Positions 9,685 to 18,740 of a stretch of DNA of 64,000 nucleotides are shown one piece after another; the first letter of the stretch is position 1, and every line of letters starts with the position of its first letter. Origin of the DNA: Taibaiella sp041660405 (GTDB lineage Bacteria > Bacteroidota > Bacteroidia > Chitinophagales > Chitinophagaceae); assembly GCA_041660405.1 (NCBI GenBank), contig JBAZWL010000003.1:124001-188000 (forward strand), given 5' to 3'. The notes below the pieces were generated by a model that was not told where the DNA came from, did not search any database, and saw only the letters and a list, made by a program, of their open reading frames with translations. The translations under genes and the position numbers were made by a program.

Positions 9685-10824
9685 ATGAGTGAAGAAAGAA
9701 AAATATCATCAAAGAAAGTACTTCGGTTTACGATAGGAGCTTTACTGGTTGCCATTTTTATGGTAGCGCTGGTAGCGGCTTCCCGTCAGCAAAATAGCAA
9801 AGCCATTAAAGGAATGGAAGTGCATCTTAATGATGAACATGAATTCAGTTTTTTACAGCGAAAAGATATTGAAGCATTATTGCTCAGGAACAGGAATATT
9901 AATCTTTCCCAAACTGCCATAGCAAAGCTTGACCTTAGGTTAATGGAAGATATAGCAAGAACAAATCCATGGGTAGCAAAGGCAGATATTTTTGTGGATA
10001 ACAGACAGCTATTACAGGTCAATATAACACAACGGGAGCCTGTAGCCAGGATCTTTGATATGAATGGAGGTAGTTATTATATGGATAGCCTTTTGAATAC
10101 TATGCCCGTAAGTCAGGGCTATGCTTATCCGGCTCCGGTATTCACCAATGTTCCTGTATTACGTAATGATAGTGCACAAGCCAGCCTGCATAAAAAGATA
10201 GCTTATTTAAGTGAAACGATAGGCCGTGATAGTTTCTGGCATGCACAAGTAACTCAAATAGAAGTACAACCTGATCAGACTTTCGTATTGATCCCACTTT
10301 TTGGTAACCAGCGAATCCTGATTGGAGATACGGTTAAGGTACAGGAGAAATTGGGACACCTTTTTGCTTTTTATAAAAATGTATCAGGCAAAATAGGTTG
10401 GGATAAATATGAAACACTTGATGTACGCTTTAAGAATCAGGTAGTAGCAAGTCCTTCAATAGGATGGATACCGCCCAAAGCTACAGATACAACAACAGCA
10501 ATCATTGAAGGGCCGGACCCTAAAGCAAATGTAAGCACTGTTGCGGTAGTAAAACCAGTAGTGGCAAAGCCTGCAATTCAAACCGTTAAGCCTGCAACTC
10601 CTGTTATAGTTAAACATGTAGCTAAGCAGAAGCCAGCACTAAAACCTGCTGTTGTAAAACAAAATATAGTAAAAGCTAAGCCTGCAACCGTTAAGCCTAA
10701 AAGTGTAGTTCAGGCAAGTAGCAAGACTAAAGAAAAAAAGAAGGAAGCAGTAACAAATAAAGAAAAAACAAAAACGCAATCACCGAAATACATTTACCCA
10801 GGTAAACATTCCGGCAATCATTAA
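9685..10824 (+). CDS. ftsQ: Cell division protein FtsQ with long Lys/Pro/Ala-rich C-terminal tail
   Basis: Bitopic divisome protein bridging early and late division proteins. A short cytoplasmic N-terminus is followed by one membrane helix at about residues 14-33 (VLRFTIGALLVAIFMVALVA), then a POTRA/FtsQ periplasmic region (LNDEHEFSFLQRKDIEALLL onward) to about residue 265. The last ~110 residues are a low-complexity tail rich in Lys, Pro, Ala and Val, ending in YIYPGKHSGNH. Identified mainly by position between murC and ftsA and by topology; FtsQ sequence is weakly conserved. The basic tail is not part of the core family. Confidence 0.85.
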   Translation: MSEERKISSKKVLRFTIGALLVAIFMVALVAASRQQNSKAIKGMEVHLNDEHEFSFLQRKDIEALLLRNRNINLSQTAIAKLDLRLMEDIARTNPWVAKADIFVDNRQLLQVNITQREPVARIFDMNGGSYYMDSLLNTMPVSQGYAYPAPVFTNVPVLRNDSAQASLHKKIAYLSETIGRDSFWHAQVTQIEVQPDQTFVLIPLFGNQRILIGDTVKVQEKLGHLFAFYKNVSGKIGWDKYETLDVRFKNQVVASPSIGWIPPKATDTTTAIIEGPDPKANVSTVAVVKPVVAKPAIQTVKPATPVIVKHVAKQKPALKPAVVKQNIVKAKPATVKPKSVVQASSKTKEKKKEAVTNKEKTKTQSPKYIYPGKHSGNH

Positions 10825-10841
10825 TTATACAAGTACTCGTT

Positions 10842-12278
10842 ATGAATAAAAAAGAACAACCCATCATCGTCGGCCTTGACATCGGTACTACAAAAGTAGT
10901 GGCTATAGCAGGGCGCAAAAATGAATTCGGCAAATTAGAAATCCTGGGCTTTGGCAAGGCAGATTCGGCCGGTGTCAGCCATGGTGTAGTGTTGAATATA
11001 GAGCAATGTATCCGTTCTATAGAGCAGGCTATTGATAAATGTATGCAGTCAAATGCTAACCTGGAGATCAATGAAGTATATGTAGGTATAGCCGGCCAGC
11101 ATATCAAAAGCCTGCAGACACGTGGTGACAGGGTTCGTTCGCTTACAGACGATGAAATCACAAAGGAAGATATCGACCTGCTGATCAAAGATCAGTACAA
11201 GACTTATATCCCTGCCGGCGATCAGATCATCGATATCATTCCGCAGGATTTTATGATCGACAATACGCCGAACATACTTGATCCTATTGGTATGAGCGGT
11301 GTTAAGGTCGGAGCCAATTTCCATATTGTTACCGGCGATCGTAATGCGATCCGTAACATCAAGCGTTGCGTAGATAAATCCAATCTGAAAACCAATGACC
11401 TGGTACTTCAGCCCCTGGCTTCTGCAGCTGCGGTAATGAATAATGAAGACCTTGAAGCCGGTGTAGCCATCGTGGATATTGGTGGTGGTACTACTGATAT
11501 GGCTGTATTCTACGATGGTATTTTGCAACATACCGCAGTAATACCTTACGCGGGTACTAATATTACCAATGATATCCGCCAGGGACTAGGTGTATTGCGT
11601 GCACAGGCCGAAGCTATGAAAGTGCAATTTGGTATGGCTCTTGCAGACGAAGCTAAAACCAATGCTTATATCACTATTCCCGGTTTGCGTGGTTTGCCGC
11701 CAAAGGAAATTTCAGTTAAAAACCTGGCACACATTATTCAGGCCCGTACAGAAGAAATTCTGGACTACGTAATGTATCATTTGAAGCAGGTAAATCTCGA
11801 CAAACGTTTGTTCGGTGGTGTGATCCTTACTGGTGGCGGTAGCCAGCTGAATCACCTTATCCAGCTTACAGAATATAAGACTGGTCTTGGCGCCCGTATC
11901 GGCCAGCCGAATGAGCATCTGGCCGGAGGTCATCATGAATCATTGAATCATCCGATGTATGCAACCTGTATCGGGCTTATTCTTCGTGGCTATTCTGATT
12001 TCGAAAATGGGAAGATGAATTTCAACAGCAGCAATAAGGAGATCGGTATCATGCAGGAAACGCCTTCCAAAGATATTTTCGTGAAAGTGGAAATGCCCCG
12101 GGAAGCAAGAGCTGCTGTGACAGAAGAAGAATCTTCTTTTATGGAAGAAACTGCAGAACAGCGACTGGAAAAAATGGAGCGTAATAACAAACGTTCTGAA
12201 ACAATTAAAAAAGTATTTAACCAGATCAAAAACGGCTTTATGAGTTTCTTTGAAGAGCCTGATGATCAGAAAATATAA
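10842..12278 (+). CDS. ftsA: Cell division protein FtsA
   Basis: Actin-fold ATPase that tethers FtsZ to the membrane. 478 aa. Phosphate-1 motif GLDIGTTKVVAIAG near the N-terminus, phosphate-2 motif VDIGGGTTDMAVF, and TGGGSQLNHL in the adenosine site region. The C-terminal stretch KKVFNQIKNGFMSFFEE is an amphipathic membrane-targeting helix. It follows ftsQ by 17 nt and precedes ftsZ by 126 nt. The tail between the actin core and the targeting helix is long compared with E. coli FtsA (420 aa). Confidence 0.96.
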   Translation: MNKKEQPIIVGLDIGTTKVVAIAGRKNEFGKLEILGFGKADSAGVSHGVVLNIEQCIRSIEQAIDKCMQSNANLEINEVYVGIAGQHIKSLQTRGDRVRSLTDDEITKEDIDLLIKDQYKTYIPAGDQIIDIIPQDFMIDNTPNILDPIGMSGVKVGANFHIVTGDRNAIRNIKRCVDKSNLKTNDLVLQPLASAAAVMNNEDLEAGVAIVDIGGGTTDMAVFYDGILQHTAVIPYAGTNITNDIRQGLGVLRAQAEAMKVQFGMALADEAKTNAYITIPGLRGLPPKEISVKNLAHIIQARTEEILDYVMYHLKQVNLDKRLFGGVILTGGGSQLNHLIQLTEYKTGLGARIGQPNEHLAGGHHESLNHPMYATCIGLILRGYSDFENGKMNFNSSNKEIGIMQETPSKDIFVKVEMPREARAAVTEEESSFMEETAEQRLEKMERNNKRSETIKKVFNQIKNGFMSFFEEPDDQKI

Positions 12279-12404
12279 GTACCTGCCGGTAGCTGAAGAA
12301 GAAGGTCAGTCAACGGTTTTATTAATATAGCACTTACAATAGTATTAACCCATCGATCTTTATTCAAATTACCGGATGAAGATTAATTTTTAAAACAGTA
12401 GCAT

Positions 12405-14039
12405 ATGATACATTTTGAAATCCCTAAGAATCAATCATCCATCATTAAGGTGATCGGTGTGGGCGGCGGCGGCGGTAACGCGGTAAATTACATGTATAGT
12501 CTTGGAATTGACGGTGTAGACTTTATCGTCTGCAATACAGATTCCCAGGCATTGGCACAAAGCCCTGTGCCGAATAAGATTCAGCTGGGGCCACACCTTA
12601 CACAAGGTCTTGGAGCAGGTGCAAACCCCGAGATTGGTAAACAAGCCGGCGAAGAATCCGTTGACGAAATCTCTAAGATCCTGAAAGTAAATACACGCAT
12701 GGCGTTTATTACTGCAGGAATGGGAGGCGGTACGGGTACCGGTGGTGCGCCTATCATTTCTAAAGTGTGTCGTGAACTGGGTATTCTTACTGTAGGTATA
12801 GTAACTACACCTTTCGCGTACGAAGGGCGCAAACGCTTAAAGCAAGCCCAGGAAGGTATTGCCTCTATGCGTGAACATGTAGATACTATTTTGATTATCT
12901 CTAATGATAAACTGCGTCAGCAATATGGCAATCTGCCTTTTACACAGGCATTTTCCAAAGCAGATAATGTATTGGCTACAGCGGCCAAGTGTATTACTGA
13001 TCTGATCACTGTTGATGGAAAGGTAAATCTTGACTTTAACGATGTGCAGACGGTGATGAAGAATGGTGGTGTGGCAATATTGGGTAGTGCACAGGCCACG
13101 GGCGAGGGCCGTGCCCGCCAGGCAGTTGAGGAAGCATTGAGCTCTCCATTATTGAACGATAGCGAGATTGAAGGTGCACAATGGATATTGCTGAACGTGA
13201 CTTCTGCAGCGGGAGATTATGAGCATACGCTTGATGAACTGGAAATTATCCAGGGCTATGTACAGCAACAGGCTGGCAATACCTGCGATATTATCCTGGG
13301 TATGGGACATGATCCTAACCTGGGTGAGAACATTTCGGTAACCATTATTGCTACTGGCTTTAACCATCATGAGATCAATACTGACTTACTGGAACAGAAG
13401 AAGCAACCTGCTCCTGAAAAGATTGTTGTTCCATTGGGACAAGTTGGTGCAGCTGCCTTAGTTGAAGCGAAAGCGCCTGAAGTACCTCAAATCGTGGCAG
13501 ATCCTATGGCACCGGTATTGGTAGAGGCTCCTGTAGCAAATACTTTTTATCAACCCGTAGCGCAACAGCAAATCCCTGCAGAGGAAACCAGGAACTCTTT
13601 TAATCTGGAATTACCTAAAGTACAGGAAGCTAATGTTGTGACGGAACAAAAATCTCAACCTCAGGAATATAAAGCTCCTGAATTGGAACTGGTGATTAAG
13701 AATGAAGAAAAACCAGTACAGGAAACAGTTGTAAAACGTGGTGACCGCTACCTTACACCTGAAGAAATAGAAGAACAACGCCGCTTTGAAGAGCAGAAAA
13801 AAGCATTGGAAGATCGTGCTGATCGCCTGCGCCGTATGAGCTTTAATATACAGGGTGCTGAAAATGCAAACGAAGTGGAGAATGTGCCTGCTTACATGCG
13901 TCGGCAGACCAACCTGGACAATACCGTAAATTCAAATGATAATTTCCTTTCGGGATATTCCGTGAATACTGATAAAGATGGCAAGCAAGGAAACATTAGT
14001 ACAATCAATACTTTCCTTGATGGTAAAAAACCGGATTAG
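12405..14039 (+). CDS. ftsZ: Tubulin-like division GTPase FtsZ
   Basis: Polymerises into the Z ring at mid-cell. 544 aa, against about 380 in E. coli; the excess is an unstructured acidic, Glu/Gln/Pro-rich linker of ~200 residues after the GTPase core. Tubulin signature GGGTGTGG and synergy (T7) loop NLDFNDVQTVM are present, so polymerisation-dependent GTP hydrolysis should work. The extreme C-terminus ISTINTFLDGKKPD is the conserved peptide that binds FtsA. Last gene of the dcw cluster, followed directly by a terminator. Confidence 0.97.
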   Translation: MIHFEIPKNQSSIIKVIGVGGGGGNAVNYMYSLGIDGVDFIVCNTDSQALAQSPVPNKIQLGPHLTQGLGAGANPEIGKQAGEESVDEISKILKVNTRMAFITAGMGGGTGTGGAPIISKVCRELGILTVGIVTTPFAYEGRKRLKQAQEGIASMREHVDTILIISNDKLRQQYGNLPFTQAFSKADNVLATAAKCITDLITVDGKVNLDFNDVQTVMKNGGVAILGSAQATGEGRARQAVEEALSSPLLNDSEIEGAQWILLNVTSAAGDYEHTLDELEIIQGYVQQQAGNTCDIILGMGHDPNLGENISVTIIATGFNHHEINTDLLEQKKQPAPEKIVVPLGQVGAAALVEAKAPEVPQIVADPMAPVLVEAPVANTFYQPVAQQQIPAEETRNSFNLELPKVQEANVVTEQKSQPQEYKAPELELVIKNEEKPVQETVVKRGDRYLTPEEIEEQRRFEEQKKALEDRADRLRRMSFNIQGAENANEVENVPAYMRRQTNLDNTVNSNDNFLSGYSVNTDKDGKQGNISTINTFLDGKKPD

Positions 14040-14062
14040 TATGATCCGCTATATGGCTAACA

Positions 14063-14098
14063 AAGGCGTCCCGGTTATCCGGGGCGCCTTACCTTTTT
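14063..14098 (+). terminator. Rho-independent terminator after ftsZ
   Basis: A 12-bp stem (14063-14074 with 14079-14090, one G-U pair), TTAT loop, then TTTTT at 14094-14098. Placed 23 nt after the ftsZ stop; ends the dcw transcription unit. Confidence 0.9.
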
Positions 14099-14140
14099 AT
14101 AGGGCAGAGAATCTGGCATTACTTTAGTAGCGTTTATTTA

Positions 14141-14173
14141 AACTTTAGGAAAGTTTCAAACTTCCCTAAAGTT
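14141..14173. repeat. Intergenic palindrome, AACTTT family copy 1
   Basis: Arms AACTTTAGGAAAG (14141-14153) and CTTCCCTAAAGTT (14161-14173) with one G-U mismatch and loop TTTCAAA. The same architecture, AACTTTnnnAAAG-7nt-CTTTnnnAAAGTT, recurs at 20521-20553. No T-run follows, so it looks like a dispersed palindromic repeat rather than a classical terminator. Confidence 0.65.
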
Positions 14174-14270
14174 GTCTAGCTATAAATAGTCCGCGAGGAT
14201 TTTCATTTGCACCTTTGTAAACCCTTTTCTATTTATTACTTTTAACCTTTCAATCATTCAACTGATATAA

Positions 14271-15113
14271 ATGCAATTACATACTATAGATACAGGATTG
14301 TTTAAACTGGATGGCGGCGCCATGCACGGTGTTGTTCCTAAAACGATGTGGAATAAAGTTAACCCTGCTGATGAAAATAATATGTGCTCCTGGGCTATGC
14401 GTTGTTTGCTGATAGAACAGGAAGGCCGGCTTATCCTGGTCGATACCGGTATTGGTACCAAACAGGATGAGAAATTTTTTGGACACTATTATTTACATGG
14501 AAATGATTCGTTGGAAAAATCTATTAAGGCCAAAGGCTACAGCATGGACGATATAACTGATGTATTCCTTACCCACCTTCATTTTGATCATGTAGGCGGT
14601 GCTGTTAAAAGAGAAGGGGAACAATTGGTGCCGACATTTAAACATGCAAAATACTGGAGTAATAAAGCCCATTGGGATTGGGCAATACATCCAAATGATC
14701 GGGAAAAAGCTTCGTTCCTTAAAGAGAATATTTTACCTCTGGAAGAAAGTGGTCAGCTTAATTTTATTGATACTAAAGATGGTGAAGAGTGGATTAAAGA
14801 TATTCGTATCCGATACGTAAACGGACATACAGAAGCTATGATGTTACCACAGATCAATTATAAAGGTAAGACCGTCCTGTACGCAGCCGATCTGTTACCC
14901 AGTATGCACCATATTTCTCTACCCTGGATTATGGGTTACGATATGCGCCCATTGGATACACTTAATGAAAAGAAACGACTATTGGCCGAAGCAGGCGCCA
15001 ACGATTGGTTATTATTTTTTGAGCATGATTATAAAAACGAAATGTGTAACCTGCAACAAACAGAAAGAGGGCTACGCTCTGGCGAGGTTATTAAAATGAG
15101 TGATCTTTCTTAA
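14271..15113 (+). CDS. Metallo-beta-lactamase-fold hydrolase
   Basis: Predicted soluble zinc hydrolase, 280 aa, no signal peptide. The HxHxDH metal motif is THLHFDHVGG near residues 104-113; the downstream ligands are plausible as the His in NGHTEAM, the Asp in YAADLLPS and the His in FFEHD. The N-terminal strand IDTGLFKLDGGAMHGVVP and the size resemble lactonase- and aryl-sulfatase-like members of the superfamily, but the substrate cannot be inferred. Stands alone between a repeat element and chrA, 231 nt from ftsZ. Confidence 0.85.
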   Translation: MQLHTIDTGLFKLDGGAMHGVVPKTMWNKVNPADENNMCSWAMRCLLIEQEGRLILVDTGIGTKQDEKFFGHYYLHGNDSLEKSIKAKGYSMDDITDVFLTHLHFDHVGGAVKREGEQLVPTFKHAKYWSNKAHWDWAIHPNDREKASFLKENILPLEESGQLNFIDTKDGEEWIKDIRIRYVNGHTEAMMLPQINYKGKTVLYAADLLPSMHHISLPWIMGYDMRPLDTLNEKKRLLAEAGANDWLLFFEHDYKNEMCNLQQTERGLRSGEVIKMSDLS

Positions 15114-15231
15114 TTAGCAAATTGGTAAATGTGAAAATTTGAAAATGCTTAATCATTTTAGATCAGTCTGATTTTGTATCACCGCTTTCCATTTTGCACA
15201 TTTTAGAATTTTCAAATTTTCAAATTAAAAA

Positions 15232-16449
15232 ATGCTCCATCGTCATATTCCTTTCCTGAAAGCAGTCTTCGCTTATTCGCTTACGGCGTTTGGCGGGCCG
15301 CAGGGACATCTGGGTATGATGGTAAAGACCTTTGTACAAAAACGTAAAGATGTAACAGAAGAAGAGCTGATTGAATATAATGCCTTCTGCCAGATGCTTC
15401 CAGGGCCTTCTTCTACACAAACGGTAATGCTTATTGGCTGGAAGAGAGGAGGCATACCGTTGGCTATACTTACTTTACTGATCTGGATATTGCCGGCAAC
15501 TTTATTAATGTCTGCATTCTCGTTCCTGGTTTATTATCTGGATACCAAAGCTCTGTTGAAGAACCTGTTTCTGTATGTAAGGCCAATGTCTGTAGGGTTT
15601 GTATGCTATGCAGCTGTGCGTATGATGGGACGCAGTGTAACCAATAAGGCGACATGGGGCATAATGATAGGAGGAACTATAGCCACTGTACTCATACGGT
15701 CGCCATGGGTATTCCCGGTGTTGGTACTGGTGTCGGGAATCATAACCAATTTCAGTAACAAGCGTATTGTGAGTAAAGTGGAAAAGCCTAAGTCTGTACG
15801 CTGGGTCAATCTGTGGCTCTTCGCCTGCGTCTTTCTTATTGCGGGTATCGTCAGCGAAATAGCACGGTTGCAGCAATGGGAACATCGTCGCGTAGCTAAC
15901 CTTTTCGAGAACTTTTACAGGTTTGGAAGCATTGTTTTTGGTGGCGGGCAAGCCCTCATCCCAATGATGCTGGTACAGTTTGTAACCCTTCCATCCAAGC
16001 GTGGTGTCGATCCGTATATGACGCCCGGCGAAATCATGACCGGTTTTGGATTAGTGCAGGCCATGCCTGGTCCTGTATTTTCTGTATGCGCCTATGTAGG
16101 TGGTATGGCAATGAGTACGTTTGGACCTGTATGGCAAACAATAGGTTGCCTGGTCAGTATCATAGCTATCTTTTTACCCAGTACTTTATTACTTTTATTT
16201 CTCTTTCCCGTTTATCAGAATATCAAGCAGCACGTAGTTATCTATCGTTCACTGGAAGGGATAAACGCTGTAATTGTAGGTGTGATATGGGCTTCAGGCA
16301 TTATCCTTTTTATGGAGATCAACAAAACTGGATTCGATTTTATGAGTCTTGTAGTTGTTGTTATTACCTTTTGTATGCTGCAGTTTACCAGAATTCCTGC
16401 GCCACTTATCGTACTAGGTTGGCTATTGCTGGGTTGGACTTTGAATTGA
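15232..16449 (+). CDS. chrA: Chromate transporter family protein (ChrA, two-domain)
   Basis: Integral membrane CHR-family protein, 405 aa, the long form with two homologous halves. Half one starts FLKAVFAYSLTAFGGPQGH, half two FYRFGSIVFGGGQALIPMM; the FGG(P/G)Q signature occurs in each. Characterised members export chromate; many homologues have no demonstrated substrate, so the function is by family only. The 118-nt leader is made of near-palindromic A/T words (AAATTTGAAAAT, ATTTTCAAATTT). Confidence 0.9.
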   Translation: MLHRHIPFLKAVFAYSLTAFGGPQGHLGMMVKTFVQKRKDVTEEELIEYNAFCQMLPGPSSTQTVMLIGWKRGGIPLAILTLLIWILPATLLMSAFSFLVYYLDTKALLKNLFLYVRPMSVGFVCYAAVRMMGRSVTNKATWGIMIGGTIATVLIRSPWVFPVLVLVSGIITNFSNKRIVSKVEKPKSVRWVNLWLFACVFLIAGIVSEIARLQQWEHRRVANLFENFYRFGSIVFGGGQALIPMMLVQFVTLPSKRGVDPYMTPGEIMTGFGLVQAMPGPVFSVCAYVGGMAMSTFGPVWQTIGCLVSIIAIFLPSTLLLLFLFPVYQNIKQHVVIYRSLEGINAVIVGVIWASGIILFMEINKTGFDFMSLVVVVITFCMLQFTRIPAPLIVLGWLLLGWTLN

Positions 16450-16458
16450 TCTTGTTTA

Positions 16459-16497
16459 CCAATATCTGACAGATTTTTAAAACCTGTCAGATATTGG
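16459..16497. terminator. Bidirectional terminator between convergent genes
   Basis: Perfect 14-bp stem (16459-16472 with 16484-16497) around an 11-nt A/T loop, between the chrA stop and the stop of the opposite-strand gene. Stem core ATCTGACAG/CTGTCAGAT. Confidence 0.8.
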
Positions 16498-16504
16498 GGT
16501 CTTG

Positions 16505-17050
16505 CTACTGCTTTACTTTCTTCTTCCTTATTGTTTCTTTCTTTATTACCTTTTGCTCTTTAGGTGGATGAGGTGCTATCATACCCATGATCTGCGGTTT
16601 GGTAGTATCTATAATTACGGGCTGATTATGTTTTGTAGTGTCCGGTTGTAACACTGGATCTCCTTGCAATTGCGCTGCTGGTACTGGTTTGGGGCATGCA
16701 ATCTTTCCCACTATTTTTTGCGCGTAAGAATCACTGCCTTGTAATAATCCAAAGCAGATCACAATTACAGCGGCTATTTTGCGTAATAGTGGCATACGGG
16801 CCCGCATTACACTTTGTATGAGGGGCTCATTCCGGAAGCCAGTGGTTTCCAATACCTGGTCCTGGTTAAAACGGCCGCATACCTTTTCGTTGCTTTTCTG
16901 TTGCAGATAAACAAGGATATCATTGGCTTCCCAATTAGTGAAATCAACTACGGTTTTACTGCAGGCAAGGCAATGTCTTCCTTGTTGCTCGGGTAGCATT
17001 TCATCCCAGTTTTCATGGCAAGGCTTCGGTATGCTGATCCTGTTTCCCAT
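16505..17050 (-). CDS. Conserved Bacteroidota protein with N-terminal Cys motif and one membrane segment
   Basis: 181 aa, no assigned function. The N-terminus carries PKPCHENWDEMLPEQQGRHC followed by LACSKTVVDF, a Cys/His-rich module seen widely in Bacteroidota hypothetical proteins and likely to bind metal (inference). One hydrophobic segment KIAAVIVICFGLLQG lies near residues 91-105, followed by a Pro/Lys/Thr-rich tail ending in KKKVKQ. Topology suggests a cytoplasmic metal module with an extracytoplasmic basic tail. Monocistronic, convergent with chrA. Confidence 0.7.
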   Translation of the reverse strand: MGNRISIPKPCHENWDEMLPEQQGRHCLACSKTVVDFTNWEANDILVYLQQKSNEKVCGRFNQDQVLETTGFRNEPLIQSVMRARMPLLRKIAAVIVICFGLLQGSDSYAQKIVGKIACPKPVPAAQLQGDPVLQPDTTKHNQPVIIDTTKPQIMGMIAPHPPKEQKVIKKETIRKKKVKQ

Positions 17051-17175
17051 ATCGTATCTTTTTTTGTGTACCTATAGGATGCGCCCATAATAGAAATTCC
17101 ATAATGCCGGAAAATAATTCTTTAAAATAATAAGCCATTGCAGTCGCATGTTCATTTCGCTTAAGTACAAAGACA

Positions 17176-17207
17176 TTTTAAAAGAATGTCCTGATTAATT
17201 ATATTTG
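17176..17207 (+). promoter_or_regulatory. Bacteroidota-type promoter directly upstream of the Lnt-like gene
   Basis: -7 box TATATTTG (17200-17207) matches TAnnTTTG; a T-rich -33 candidate TTTT (17176-17179) lies 20 nt upstream. The ATG at 17214 is only 6 nt after the box, so the transcript would be leaderless or nearly so. This also argues against the in-frame TTG at 17205, which lies inside the box. Confidence 0.55.
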
Positions 17208-17213
17208 GTAACT

Positions 17214-18740
17214 ATGGTTTCACTTTTTACCAAATCAAGATTGTTCATTCTGCTATCTGCCATATTATGTGCAGTAGCTATTATGCAGGTGCAGTTTTAC
17301 CTTGCATGGGTCTCCTTAATCCCTTTTTTTATTGCAATTCATGGTCAAAAAGGTAAAAAGGCTTTTGGATCAGGAGCCACATTCGGAGTGGTTTTTTGTG
17401 CTGTGCTTTTATATTGGATGGTAACGCTGATAGCTGATTTTTCAGGGAAAGGAATTTATGGCATCTTATTTTACATTGTCGCTTTACTGTTGTCCGCATT
17501 ATATTTCGGATCGCTTACACTAAGTATTGCATGGCTTACCAGCAGTAGGAAGTATGGTTGGCTTAAGGCATTTCTTGCTGCTTCCATATGGACATTAGGC
17601 GAATGGATTTATGCTGCGGCACTTCCTGGCATGCCCTGGTTCGGCTTGTTCAGAGTAAGCAATATGGTATTGGATAACCTATATGCTATACAGGTAGCAA
17701 CATTAGGTGGTGCATTTCTATTAAGTTATGTAATAGTATTCGTCAATTATTTGATCGCGCATTACCTGGTACAAAAACAATGGAAAATGCTTGCGGTACC
17801 ATTGGGAGTTATTGTAGTTTATATGATTACAGGTTACGTGATGTTCAGTAACTTTCAAAAGAAATACGAAGATTCAGGCAAGCCAGTTTCAGTAGCTATT
17901 CTTCTTGACAATATTGCTCCTGATGTCAAGTGGAATAATGAAAATGGATCTTTCCTGGTGAAGAAATTGCTGGATCTTAATCAGCAAGCTATACAAGCTC
18001 ACCCAGACATTGAATTGTGGTCTGAGGCAGTAGTTCCCTGGACTTATCGTGCCGATGATGATTTTATAATAGAAGTACTTAAGAACAGAGCCAATGATAA
18101 TGTTACACACATTATGGGCATGACTACGGATTACTCGACGACGCAGATTTATAATTCTGCCTATGCTATTTTACCCAATGGAAAGGTTGCCGGTAGATAT
18201 GATAAGCGTTTCCCTGTGAGCTTTGCAGAGCAACCTACGGCTTTTCTATCTCTGCCCTTTTCAGGTAGTTCCAATCGTTTCTTTGAAAAGGAAGGTAACA
18301 TTCAAACTCCTTTGCCAACCCCACATGGCTATGTGGGTGTCTTGATATGCAATGATGGTACTGTGCCAGGCTCAACAATAGAAACAGCTAAACGAGGGGC
18401 TGAATTTCTTGTTAGTTTGAGTAATGATGCATGGTTTAGCCATGTAAAATTCCTGGTAAGGCAACATTTTTACAATACCAGATTAAGAGCAGTGGAGGTT
18501 CGTAAAGATATGGCTATCAATTGCAACATGGGATCTTCCGGATTGGTTAGGGCAGATGGTTCAATGGAGGTGAAAAATTCCGAAGAAGAGGCTAGCGTTA
18601 ACAAGGTTTTCCTTAGAAGCAACAAATGTTTAACAATTTATACCGTTTGGCCATTCTTATTTATATTTCTTAACGGTATATTTATTCTGATTTTTAGCGC
18701 ACTAAATATTTTTCATTATTCTAAAAATGTAACTCAATGA
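17214..18740 (+). CDS. lnt: Apolipoprotein N-acyltransferase-like protein (Lnt-like, divergent)
   Basis: 508 aa: about six N-terminal membrane segments (to about residue 210), a nitrilase-fold domain and a C-terminal membrane helix, the Lnt layout. Candidate catalytic Glu in WSEAVVPW, Lys in YDKRFPV, Cys in VLICNDG; SNDAWF and RAVEVRKDMAINCNMG are typical Lnt segments. It is divergent: E. coli Lnt has C-Y-E after its catalytic Cys, here C-N-D. Known Lnt adds the third acyl chain to lipoproteins in the inner membrane. The stop overlaps the start of the next gene (ATGA), implying translational coupling with a T9SS-exported protein. Start chosen at ATG 17214 rather than TTG 17205 because of the promoter. 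Confidence 0.78.
   Translation: MVSLFTKSRLFILLSAILCAVAIMQVQFYLAWVSLIPFFIAIHGQKGKKAFGSGATFGVVFCAVLLYWMVTLIADFSGKGIYGILFYIVALLLSALYFGSLTLSIAWLTSSRKYGWLKAFLAASIWTLGEWIYAAALPGMPWFGLFRVSNMVLDNLYAIQVATLGGAFLLSYVIVFVNYLIAHYLVQKQWKMLAVPLGVIVVYMITGYVMFSNFQKKYEDSGKPVSVAILLDNIAPDVKWNNENGSFLVKKLLDLNQQAIQAHPDIELWSEAVVPWTYRADDDFIIEVLKNRANDNVTHIMGMTTDYSTTQIYNSAYAILPNGKVAGRYDKRFPVSFAEQPTAFLSLPFSGSSNRFFEKEGNIQTPLPTPHGYVGVLICNDGTVPGSTIETAKRGAEFLVSLSNDAWFSHVKFLVRQHFYNTRLRAVEVRKDMAINCNMGSSGLVRADGSMEVKNSEEEASVNKVFLRSNKCLTIYTVWPFLFIFLNGIFILIFSALNIFHYSKNVTQ

Noticed and set aside
17205..17213. TTG start for the Lnt-like gene
   Set aside because: The codon lies within a TATATTTG -7 box; the ATG at 17214 is a better start.
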